A stretch of 17,338 nucleotides of DNA from JBEKHI01 sp050012355 (GTDB taxonomy: Bacteria > Actinomycetota > Actinomycetes > Streptosporangiales > Streptosporangiaceae): contig JBEKHI010000242.1 in NCBI GenBank assembly GCA_050012355.1, forward strand, positions 1-17,338, read 5' to 3'. Shown here one piece after another: positions 1 through 6,887 of the stretch. A program made the position numbers and the translations under genes. How positions within the stretch are numbered: the stretch's first letter is position 1; the number at the start of each line of letters is the position of its first letter. The notes below the pieces were generated by a model. It worked only from the letters and a program-made list of their open reading frames with translations. It ran no database searches and was not told the DNA's origin.

Positions 1-3000
1 GAATCGCGGCCAGCTCGACGACCGCGCCGCCGAGCAGCTCGGTCTCGCGGCGCGGGATAAGCGCACCGCGCGCGGCGAGGAACTCCAGGCCCAGGAAGCC
101 GACGCGTCCGGTCAGGTAAGCCAGCGGCTCGCCGGCGATTCGCCGCTGGAGAAGGACGGCGAACTCTTCCTGCTGCCCAGCCGACAACGGCGCGAGCGGA
201 TCATCGGCGACGGCCGTGACCGGACGAGGCATTCCGGCGGCCGCCGACCACAGTGCCCGGGCCGTGGTCTCGGGGGTCTCGTCGGGCTTGTCCGGGGTGA
301 AGGCCACGGCCTCGCGCAACCGGGCCACGGCGTCGGCGAACAGGATCGATCCGGCCGTGGACTCGGTATCCGTGCCATCAGCGAGGTCGTCGCCCTCCAG
401 CTCGGCCAGCAATGTCTCCAGATCGTCGGCGTCGGACATCTCACCCTGGGTCCGGATGATGAGCTGGGCCAGCTCGTCGACGGTGGGCGACTCGAAGATG
501 TCCCGCAACGCCAGTTCCACGCTGAACGCCGCCTTAATCCGCATGGTGAGCTGCGTCGCGAGCAGCGAGAAGCCGCCGAGTTCGAAAAAGCTGTCGTAGA
601 CGCCGATCCGGTCGACGGTCAGCAGCCCGGTGATGATGTCGGCCAGCTGCTGCTCCATCGGCGTGCGGGGCTCGACGTAGACGTCGAGTGAGCTGGTCCC
701 CGGATCGAATTCGGGCAGGGCGGCCGTGTCGTATCCGCCGCTCCCCGTCCGTGGAAGCTGGTCGAGGACGAACAGCTGTTCGGGAATCAGGTAGCCGGGC
801 AGCCGGGCCCGCAGATAGCTGTGGATCGGCGCGGTGCCGAGCCGCGGATCGGGCCCGGTGACGTAGCCGAGCAAGGTGACGCGGCCCTCGATTCGCCGCT
901 CGCGCACCACCGCGTCGCGAACATCGGGGACATCGCGCAGCGTCGCCAGCGTCTCAAGTGGATCGAACACCGGGCTGCCACCGACCGGGCCGACATACTC
1001 CACGCAGCCGTCGCTCAAGCGGCGGCCCAGCTCGCCGGTCGCGCCGTCGGCGAGCCGGATCTCACCGACCTCGCCGATCCCGGCTACCTCGCCGGACGGA
1101 CGCGCCACCGTCATCGCCGGGGCGTGCGGCAGTTCGGCGCCCAGAGGGACGCGCAGCGGCGCCCGCCGGAACTCCCAGTCGCCTGGCACCTCATATATCG
1201 CCGACGGACGGCCGTCGGCGCCGATACGGTAGAGCGCCGCGATCCGGCCGTTCGGAGCTAGTATGCGCGCTGCCGCGACGTCGTGAGGGATCAGGTCGCC
1301 CGCGTTAGCCAGGAATACCTGCCGCACGGCCGGGAACTCCGGTACCGGTATCCGCCCGGCCAGGGCCCGCAGAACCGGGGCGTCCAGATAGACGGCGGTG
1401 ACTGCGTTGTCACGCAGCCACGATGTCAGGACCTCGATATCCTGGCCGACGGGCGCGTCGGAGATTATCTCAGCCGCACCGGCCTGGAACGCGCTGGATA
1501 TCGCTGATCTCAGCGTTCCTGGCGCGCTGGTGAGGACCACGAAACGGTCCTCCGCGCCGAGGCCAAAGCGTTCGAGGCCCCAGTCCCGCGGGCCGGCCGG
1601 AGCGGACCGGTCCGGACCGGCCGACTCGGCCGCGACGCGGTCCGGGTCGGGCAATGGGTAGTCGAGGATGGGCCACGTCGGATCCTCCACCGCCGCGAGC
1701 AGCAGCCCGCGCAGGTGCCCGAGGAGGACCCGCATCATGTCGGCTTGCGAGCGGTCGGAGGCGAGGTCAAGCTTGAGGCGCAGCGCGCCGCCCTCTTCCT
1801 GCGCGGTGACCGACAGGTCGAACCGGCTAAACAGCGACGGCGTCTCCAACGGCTCAACCGCGAGCCCGGTGACCTCCTCGGCTTCAGGACTGCCCACCAC
1901 GTTGAGCACCACTTCGAACAGCGGCGTACGCCGGGGGTCGCGGGTTACCTTCAGGTCCTCCACCAGGACGTCCAGCGGGGCATCGGCGTTGGCGTAGCCG
2001 TCGAGTGCGACACGGCGCACGCGGTCCAGCAGCTCGGCGAAGGTCGGATTGCCCGACAGGTTGACGCGGAAGGGCAGGACGTTGACGAAGAACCCGATCA
2101 GGTGCTCGGTCGCGCCGTAGCTGCGGCCGGCCAGCGGGACGCCGATCACCACGTCGTCCTGTCCGGCCCAGCGACCCAGAACCGTCGCCAGGCCCGCGAG
2201 CAGCGTCATGAACGGGGTGACGCCGTGCGCATTGCACAGGCCGTGCAGCGCGGTCGTGTCCTCTGGCGACAGCGCGGCCTGGACGCGATCGGCCTCGGCT
2301 CCCTGGGACGTCGAGCGCCGTTGCGCCGTGGGCAGCGCGAGGATCGGCGGCGCCCCGGCGAGATGTCCGCGCCAGTGCGCAACCTGCCGGTCGAGAGCTT
2401 CACCGACGAGCCGGTCGCGCTGCCAGACGGCGTAGTCACGGTACTGGACCGGAAGCGGAGGGAGATCCGCCCGGTCCGCGTCGCCGCCCGCCAGATACAA
2501 CGCCGACAGCTCCTTGACGAACAGGCCGATCGACCAGGCGTCGGAGACGATGTGGTGCATGGTGACACCGAGCAGATGTTCGGTGCCGCTCAGTTTGATC
2601 AGCAGGCACCGCAGCAGCGGCCCTGTCGTCAGGTCGAACGGAGTTCCGCTCTCGGCGTCCAGCAGGCGCCGGGCCCGCACCTCGCGGTCGCCGACGGTGC
2701 CGGAGAGATCCTCGACGCGGATATGCCAGGTGTCGCTGGGCTCATCGACGACCTGCACCGGTCGTCCGGCGACAGTGGGGAACCTGGTGCGCAGAGTCTC
2801 GTGGCGGCCGATGATCGCGCGCACGCTGGCGTCCAGAGTGATGGCGTCGAGCGGGCCGAGCAGCCGCCGACGGCCATGTACGTTGTAGATTACGCCGGGT
2901 AGCAGCTGATGCTCCATCCAAAGCCGCTGCTGATCGAAGGAAAGGACCGGCTCTGCGTCCGGACGACGAAGCCGCACGACGCGCGCACCGCCCGAGCGCG

Positions 3001-3286
3001 CGGCCCGGGACCTGTCCTGGACCACCGCGGCCAGCGCGGCGACGGTACGGGATTCGAAGAAATCCATCACCGGGACGTCCACGCCGAGGACCTTGCGGAT
3101 GCGGGCCACCACGGCCGGCGCCAGCGAGTGGTCGCCGTGCGTAAAGAAGTCGTCGAGGACTCCGATGTCGCCCCGTCCGAGTACATCGATCCAGATCCCG
3201 AGAATGCTCTCCTCATAGGGCGTGCGCGGTGGCGTAGGCCATCCGTCGGTCTCGGCGAAGTCAGAAGCCTGGGATGGGTGCGCCAT
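1..3286 (-). CDS. NRPS, T-C-A(degenerate)-T-PrmC-like methyltransferase, C-terminus cut off by the window edge
   Basis: About 1095 residues are visible; the frame stays open to the left edge, so the end is missing. Domains in order: a carrier (T) domain at about 20-90 with the phosphopantetheine serine at S54 (GDHSL); an LCL-looking condensation domain at about 112-545 with HHIVSDA at 244-250 (catalytic H245 intact, final G changed to A); a shortened adenylation relic at about 555-860; a second carrier domain at about 872-945 (LGGFSL, S907); a linker; and from about 995 the N-terminal domain of a PrmC/HemK-type glutamine N5-methyltransferase (GEPLAYLTG at 1052-1060, LIPRRETELL at 1076-1085). 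The relic lacks the P-loop, the YGPTE and TGD motifs and the A10 lysine (TGSGGYD), so both carriers are probably loaded in trans. The ATG at 3286 is chosen because homology starts soon after and a TAGCGT hexamer lies 7 nt upstream. It is divergent from the aminotransferase gene. Substrate unknown. Confidence 0.93.
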   Translation of the reverse strand, partial: MAHPSQASDFAETDGWPTPPRTPYEESILGIWIDVLGRGDIGVLDDFFTHGDHSLAPAVVARIRKVLGVDVPVMDFFESRTVAALAAVVQDRSRAARSGGARVVRLRRPDAEPVLSFDQQRLWMEHQLLPGVIYNVHGRRRLLGPLDAITLDASVRAIIGRHETLRTRFPTVAGRPVQVVDEPSDTWHIRVEDLSGTVGDREVRARRLLDAESGTPFDLTTGPLLRCLLIKLSGTEHLLGVTMHHIVSDAWSIGLFVKELSALYLAGGDADRADLPPLPVQYRDYAVWQRDRLVGEALDRQVAHWRGHLAGAPPILALPTAQRRSTSQGAEADRVQAALSPEDTTALHGLCNAHGVTPFMTLLAGLATVLGRWAGQDDVVIGVPLAGRSYGATEHLIGFFVNVLPFRVNLSGNPTFAELLDRVRRVALDGYANADAPLDVLVEDLKVTRDPRRTPLFEVVLNVVGSPEAEEVTGLAVEPLETPSLFSRFDLSVTAQEEGGALRLKLDLASDRSQADMMRVLLGHLRGLLLAAVEDPTWPILDYPLPDPDRVAAESAGPDRSAPAGPRDWGLERFGLGAEDRFVVLTSAPGTLRSAISSAFQAGAAEIISDAPVGQDIEVLTSWLRDNAVTAVYLDAPVLRALAGRIPVPEFPAVRQVFLANAGDLIPHDVAAARILAPNGRIAALYRIGADGRPSAIYEVPGDWEFRRAPLRVPLGAELPHAPAMTVARPSGEVAGIGEVGEIRLADGATGELGRRLSDGCVEYVGPVGGSPVFDPLETLATLRDVPDVRDAVVRERRIEGRVTLLGYVTGPDPRLGTAPIHSYLRARLPGYLIPEQLFVLDQLPRTGSGGYDTAALPEFDPGTSSLDVYVEPRTPMEQQLADIITGLLTVDRIGVYDSFFELGGFSLLATQLTMRIKAAFSVELALRDIFESPTVDELAQLIIRTQGEMSDADDLETLLAELEGDDLADGTDTESTAGSILFADAVARLREAVAFTPDKPDETPETTARALWSAAAGMPRPVTAVADDPLAPLSAGQQEEFAVLLQRRIAGEPLAYLTGRVGFLGLEFLAARGALIPRRETELLGGAVVELAAI

Positions 3287-3293
3287 GGTCGCG

Positions 3294-3299
3294 ACGCTA
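3294..3299 (-). promoter_or_regulatory. Putative -10 hexamer (TAGCGT) for a leaderless NRPS mRNA
   Basis: Read on the minus strand, TAGCGT is followed by exactly 7 nt and then the ATG at 3286. This places the expected transcription start at or next to the start codon. There is no Shine-Dalgarno sequence upstream of that ATG. I see no convincing -35 box at 16-19 nt. The same layout occurs before two other minus-strand genes here, which raises confidence. TSS mapping would decide it. Confidence 0.5.
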
Positions 3300-3402
3300 C
3301 CGGGCGACCAGGAACGGCGGGTGTCACGTAAATCGGGGCGTCGGAGCGATCCCGGCCAGGTCCGAGGCTGGGCCAAGCCGTCGAATGAATCGGAGTATCC
3401 AC

Positions 3403-3450
3403 ATGATCTTGAGCATCACCACTACCAAGGCGGGCGTGGCATGCGACTGA
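3403..3450 (+). CDS. Possible 15-codon upstream ORF overlapping the aminotransferase start
   Basis: ATG at 3403 has a good Shine-Dalgarno (GGAG at 3392-3395, 7-nt spacing) and reads 15 codons (MILSITTTKAGVACD) to a TGA at 3448-3450. It is in a different frame from the aminotransferase and overlaps that gene's first ten bases. The aminotransferase ATG itself has only a weak ribosome site (AAGG, 10 nt upstream). The arrangement would allow translational coupling, or a regulatory leader. No similarity to a known leader peptide is recognised, and it could be chance. Confidence 0.3.
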   Translation: MILSITTTKAGVACD

Positions 3451-4610
3451 ACCCGCTGGCCGCCAAGGGGATCGACTCGCCGATCGACACGGCCTACGCG
3501 CTGCTCGACGGCCGTGGCCGGCAGCGCGCGCTCCTGGACCTGGCGCAGGCGGCGCCGCAGTACCCTCCGGCCCCCGAAGTAATCGAGCACGTCGTCGCGG
3601 TGGCACGCGACCGCCATGGCGCGGACTACCTGGAGATCGCCGGACTCCCCCGGCTGCGGGAGGCATTCGCCGCCGAGCTCCGCGGTGCCTACCGGGGACG
3701 GGTCGAAGCGGACCAGGTAATCGTCACCGCCGGGTGCAACCAGGCGTTCTGCCTGGCCGTCTCGGCGCTAGCCGGTCACGGCGACGAGGTCATAGTCACC
3801 CTGCCGTTCTATTTCAACCACGACATGTGGCTCAAGTTGCACGGCATCGCGGCGAGATACCTTGAGCCGGAGCCTGACCTGGTTCCGGCTCCAGAGGCGG
3901 CGGAGGAACTGATCACCGCGCGGACCCGCGCGATCCTGCTGGTGACCCCGGGCAATCCCACTGGCGTGACGATCCCGCCGGAGCGGATCGCGGCGTTCGC
4001 GGATCTAGCCAGGCGGCACGACATAGCCCTGATCATCGACGAGACGTACCGGTCATTCCGCGGCACCGACGAACCCGCACACGAGCTGTTCGCCGACCAG
4101 GAATGGACGCGGACCGTGGTCAGCCTGCACAGCTTCTCTAAGGACCTGGCGATCCCCGGCTACCGGGTCGGGGCGATCGTCGCGGCCACGGACCTGGGCC
4201 GTCAGGTGTCGAAGCTCGCCGACTGTGTGGCGATCTGCGCACCACGCGTTGGCCAGGAGGCCGCCTGGGCCGGCCTGACGATGGCCGCTGCCTGGCGGCG
4301 GACGAAAACCGAGCAGATCGCGGTCAGACGAGACTGGTTCACCAAGGTGATGGCCGCCCGGCCCGGAGGCTTCGAGCTCTTGTCCGCCGGTGGCTTCTTC
4401 GGCTGGGTACGCCACCCGTTCCCGGACCGCCCCACCGACCGCGTCGTCCGGGACCTGGTCGTCCACCACGACCTGCTAGTCATGCCAGGAACGGCGTTCG
4501 AGCCCCGCGACCAGAGCATGCTGCGGGTCAGCATCAGCAATATCGACCATGCCGCGCTCGACGACTTCGCCGAGCGGCTGACCGCGTACGGGGGCGCGGA
4601 GCGTCAGTAG
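3441..4610 (+). CDS. PLP-dependent class I/II aminotransferase
   Basis: A 389-residue fold-type I aminotransferase. Visible motifs are NPTG at 172-175, the cofactor-contacting D200 with Y203 (IIDETY), the Schiff-base lysine K234 in SLHSFSKDLAIPGYR, and the carboxylate-binding arginine R362 (MLRVSIS). It is an ordinary, complete member of the aspartate/aromatic aminotransferase superfamily and has none of the MppP or VioD signatures of the other two PLP enzymes in the locus. By context it could return an amino group to the keto acid made by the MppP-like enzyme, the role MppQ plays in enduracididine synthesis; this is inference and I could not establish orthology. ATG 3441 is the first plausible start in the conserved region; upstream in-frame sequence has no homology. 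The gene ends in a tail-to-tail overlap with the hydroxylase gene, with a strong hairpin 16 nt past its stop codon. Confidence 0.9.
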   Translation: MRLNPLAAKGIDSPIDTAYALLDGRGRQRALLDLAQAAPQYPPAPEVIEHVVAVARDRHGADYLEIAGLPRLREAFAAELRGAYRGRVEADQVIVTAGCNQAFCLAVSALAGHGDEVIVTLPFYFNHDMWLKLHGIAARYLEPEPDLVPAPEAAEELITARTRAILLVTPGNPTGVTIPPERIAAFADLARRHDIALIIDETYRSFRGTDEPAHELFADQEWTRTVVSLHSFSKDLAIPGYRVGAIVAATDLGRQVSKLADCVAICAPRVGQEAAWAGLTMAAAWRRTKTEQIAVRRDWFTKVMAARPGGFELLSAGGFFGWVRHPFPDRPTDRVVRDLVVHHDLLVMPGTAFEPRDQSMLRVSISNIDHAALDDFAERLTAYGGAERQ

Positions 4611-5584
4611 ATGACACGGCCGTCCGGCGTGGGTCGCCAAGCGCGCGACCCACGCAGGTGGAACGACTTGCGGCCATGCACGGCCCGGAAGTTGTCGAGG
4701 AACACCAGGTCCCCGGGCCGCAACGGCACGCCGACCAGGTTCGCCTCGATCTGGTCGACGAGCTCAGAGAAAGCCCGCGACGAGCGCTCAGACCAGCCGT
4801 CGGTTTTCATGTGGTACGGATCGAGGGCCAGGTAGGGGTTCTGCCGGTCTCCGAACAGCACCGGCCGCTTGACCGGGTTCTCATTCCACGACTGGATCAG
4901 TTCGAAGCTACGGCGCCGCAGGCGGTCGACCGCGGGGCTGCCGGTGGGCTGCGAGGCATTCTGCGGCAGATGCGAGTTGTCCGGCATCTGGGTGAACTCC
5001 GGTGCGAATAGCGCGTCCACATCCAGCGACGCCCAGTCGAGGGTGCCCGCGTCGCAGACCACCGTCTCGACCGCATCAGGGTTCTTCAGGCACATGAGCG
5101 CGACGTAGTCGCCGCGGCACGGGTGGAAGGCGTCCTCGGTGTGCCAAGACAGGTGCTGCAGGCTGTTGGACCCGATCTCGTAGTGCTCGTGGCCCTTGAT
5201 CGGCAGCACATCGTGCATGATGCGACCGTCCTGCTGCGTCGCCCAGCCGAAGACGTCGCCCAGTACCGCGGCGCACAGCAGGAAGAAGATCTCCTGCTCG
5301 AACGCGGGGGAGCCGAACTGGCTGTCCCGCCAGTGCTCCGGGGTCGGGCCCAGCCGCTCGAAGCCGATGTCGAACCCTGAGATCATGCACAGCGCCGACG
5401 GCTCCCGCAAGCGGAAGTCCTCCAGGAACTCCAGCAGCCTCTCCGGCAGGTGGCGCGCGAGCACCGGCGCGCGCCGGATCAGTTCCGGATCCTCGATAGT
5501 CTCGTGGGTCTCCTTGAGCTCCGCCAGCAGCGGGACCACCGCGGCGTTCTCCTGGGATTTCAGCGTCAGGTGGTGGGTCGTCAC
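4604..5584 (-). CDS. Fe(II)/2-oxoglutarate-dependent arginine beta-hydroxylase (VioC/OrfP/MppO clade)
   Basis: A 326-residue member of the clavaminate synthase-like TauD superfamily. GDVFGWATQQDGR at 109-121, the following LPIKG, and WHTEDAF match the VioC/OrfP/MppO group, which hydroxylates C3 of L-arginine or enduracididine. Iron ligands appear to be H148 and E150 (HxE, typical of this clade) and H303 (VHGR). In the family the product 3-hydroxyarginine is cyclised to capreomycidine by a VioD-type enzyme, and one is encoded at 8006-9142. The C-terminal part after H303 looks about 20 residues shorter than VioC (358 aa), and the usual DGxDRWL stretch carrying the 2-oxoglutarate-binding arginine is not recognisable; R314 or R317 might substitute. 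I chose the GTG at 5584 because the N-terminus aligns with VioC from there and a TACACT hexamer lies 7 nt upstream. A downstream GTG with AGGAG before it is the alternative. Confidence 0.9.
   Translation of the reverse strand: MTTHHLTLKSQENAAVVPLLAELKETHETIEDPELIRRAPVLARHLPERLLEFLEDFRLREPSALCMISGFDIGFERLGPTPEHWRDSQFGSPAFEQEIFFLLCAAVLGDVFGWATQQDGRIMHDVLPIKGHEHYEIGSNSLQHLSWHTEDAFHPCRGDYVALMCLKNPDAVETVVCDAGTLDWASLDVDALFAPEFTQMPDNSHLPQNASQPTGSPAVDRLRRRSFELIQSWNENPVKRPVLFGDRQNPYLALDPYHMKTDGWSERSSRAFSELVDQIEANLVGVPLRPGDLVFLDNFRAVHGRKSFHLRGSRAWRPTPDGRVIY
4627..4655. terminator. Perfect 11-bp GC-rich hairpin, probable bidirectional terminator
   Basis: GCGTGGGTCGC and its exact reverse complement are separated by a 7-nt loop (CAAGCGC). 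The stem starts 16 nt after the aminotransferase stop codon, the expected place for an intrinsic terminator, though no T-run follows (common in actinomycetes). The same bases encode the last residues of the hydroxylase on the other strand, so the structure lies inside that coding sequence. The folding is visible; termination activity is inferred. Confidence 0.65.
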
Positions 5585-5747
5585 GCTCCGGAGTGTAGAA
5601 GCTGACAAGGCCTGGCATCGGTCCCTGTTAGAGGGGACAGGTGCCAACAGGCACTCCCCGCCTAGCGTTTCTGGAGAACCAGCATCACCGTGGTCGACCC
5701 TAGCCTCCGAGGCGTTCCCCGAAACGCACGCGACCCCAGGGACTGTC
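5585..5747. promoter_or_regulatory. Divergent intergenic region with several short inverted repeats
   Basis: This 163-bp gap separates the divergent hydroxylase and MppP-like genes and must hold both promoters. It is rich in small palindromes: GTCCC/GGGAC (5621-5638), GTGCC-AACA-GGCAC (5641-5654), CTGG-AGAA-CCAG (5671-5682), GCCT-CCG-AGGC (5703-5713) and GCGTT-CCCCGA-AACGC (5712-5727). GCGTTTC at 5665-5671 also pairs with GAAACGC at 5721-5727. They could be operators or RNA hairpins. None matches a regulator box I can name. AGGGA at 5738-5742 is the MppP-like ribosome site. Confidence 0.45.
5592..5597 (-). promoter_or_regulatory. Putative -10 hexamer (TACACT) for a leaderless hydroxylase mRNA
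   Basis: On the minus strand TACACT is followed by 7 nt (CCGGAGC) and then GTG at 5584. The GGAG in that spacer sits only 1-2 nt from the start codon, too close to work as a ribosome site, so a leaderless transcript is the better reading. The -35 region is unremarkable. Confidence 0.45.
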
Positions 5748-6887
5748 ATGACCGATCTTGCCAACCTGACCGCGATGGAGGTGGATGCGCTCACCGACGT
5801 TGACGGCGGCCTCAACCTCACCGATGGCCACGCCCGGCTCGCCCTGTCCGAGCAGCAGGCGGCCGTCGTCGCCCGGATCCCCCAGATGTTCGCCGCGGCG
5901 TCGAGCCGACCGTTCTCCGACATCGAGCGCGAGGCCCACGCGGCGTTCCTCGCGGCGATCGGGCAGCACAGCGCCCCGGTCGGCTCAGGCCGGATCCTCA
6001 GCTGCTATTCCTCCACTCTGGCCACCGACATCGTGGCCCGCTCCCTACCCGCCGGCGCGACCATCGCGGTGCTGCACCCGACGTTCGACAACATCGCCGA
6101 CCTCCTCGTCACCCGCGGCCTGACGCTGGCGGCTCTGCCCGAGGAGGCCTTGCTGGCCTGTGACTGGCCGACGGCGCCGGTCAGCGCGGTCGTCGTCACG
6201 CACCCGAACAATCCGACTGGCCTGGTGACTCCCGAGGGCCACCTGCGCTCCCTAGCCGAACACGCCGTGCGCAACGAGCAGACCGTCATCATCGATGCGA
6301 GCTTCCGTGGCCAGGTCCGCGACGCGCAGTATGACACCTACGCGGTCCTGGAGGAGGCAGGCGCCGACTGGATCGTCATCGAGGACACCGGCAAGCTCTG
6401 GCCGACGCACGAGCTGAAGATCGGGCTGCTGGCGTACAGCGAGCGGACCAGGTTTCCGATCGAGCGGGCGTTCTCCGAGTCGCTGCTGGCCGCTTCCCCG
6501 GTGGTGCTGCAGTTGGTGCAGGCGCTGGCCGAGGACTGGGTCGACGGCGGCTACGAGCGCGCCCGCGCGCTGGTGCACCGCAACCGTGAGGCGGTCCGGG
6601 AGGCGATCACGGGGGTCGGGCTGGAACTGGCCGACTCGGAGTCACAGATCAGCGTGGCCCGGATCGCGTTGCCGGCCCGCGGCCCCGGGTCAGAGGTGCT
6701 CTACCAGGACATGGTGGCCCGCGGTGTCCACGTTCTGCCGTGCGCGCCGTTCCACTGGGCCGACCCCAGCAGCGGCCAGCGATTCATCCGCGTGTCGCTG
6801 GCCAGGCCGTTCGAGACGGTCCAGGCCGGCGCGCGCAAGCTCGCGCAGTCTTACCGCGAGCTGGCGCGCGCCATGGTCACGGTCTAG
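5748..6887 (+). CDS. MppP-like PLP- and O2-dependent L-arginine oxidase/hydroxylase
   Basis: A 379-residue aminotransferase-fold protein with the specific marks of the MppP/RohP/Ind4 family: LNLTDGHARLAL at 22-33 (D26 and H28 correspond to the N-terminal D/H pair that closes over the MppP active site), HPTFDNIADLL at 110-120, NNPTG at 154-158, D183, and IEDTGKLWPT with Schiff-base lysine K216. Characterised members use PLP and O2, without metal or flavin, to convert L-arginine to 4-hydroxy-2-oxoarginine and/or an unsaturated product. Whether this one mainly hydroxylates or desaturates cannot be read from sequence alone; the retained histidine fits hydroxylation. No MppR-type cyclase is encoded in the window, so enduracididine is not the obvious product. 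ATG 5748 has AGGGA 5 nt upstream and matches the MppP length (376 aa). Its stop overlaps the end of the convergent thioesterase gene by 4 nt. Confidence 0.9.
   Translation: MTDLANLTAMEVDALTDVDGGLNLTDGHARLALSEQQAAVVARIPQMFAAASSRPFSDIEREAHAAFLAAIGQHSAPVGSGRILSCYSSTLATDIVARSLPAGATIAVLHPTFDNIADLLVTRGLTLAALPEEALLACDWPTAPVSAVVVTHPNNPTGLVTPEGHLRSLAEHAVRNEQTVIIDASFRGQVRDAQYDTYAVLEEAGADWIVIEDTGKLWPTHELKIGLLAYSERTRFPIERAFSESLLAASPVVLQLVQALAEDWVDGGYERARALVHRNREAVREAITGVGLELADSESQISVARIALPARGPGSEVLYQDMVARGVHVLPCAPFHWADPSSGQRFIRVSLARPFETVQAGARKLAQSYRELARAMVTV

Noticed and set aside
1715..2902. Long open frame (395 codons) on the plus strand inside the left NRPS
   Set aside because: It is antisense to the condensation domain, whose motifs read cleanly on the minus strand. 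Its translation is low-complexity, typical of a high-GC shadow frame.
3441..4610. Reading this aminotransferase as a second VioD or MppP
   Set aside because: It lacks both the YDIGSSGV/HDSESYGG marks of the VioD group and the DGHA/EDTGKLWPT marks of the MppP group. It is an ordinary aminotransferase.
5196..5747. Upstream in-frame extension of the MppP-like gene
   Set aside because: The extra sequence is antisense to the hydroxylase and lacks homology. ATG 5748 has a good ribosome site and matches the known MppP length.
5585..5923. N-terminal extension of the hydroxylase to an ATG at 5923
   Set aside because: It would cover the divergent intergenic region and the start of the MppP-like gene and has no similarity to the family. 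Homology begins just after the GTG at 5584.
6862..6873. 12-bp palindrome TGGCGCGCGCCA near the end of the MppP-like gene
   Set aside because: It is in coding sequence and built from CG repeats, so chance in a GC-rich genome is likely. It has no loop and makes a poor terminator.
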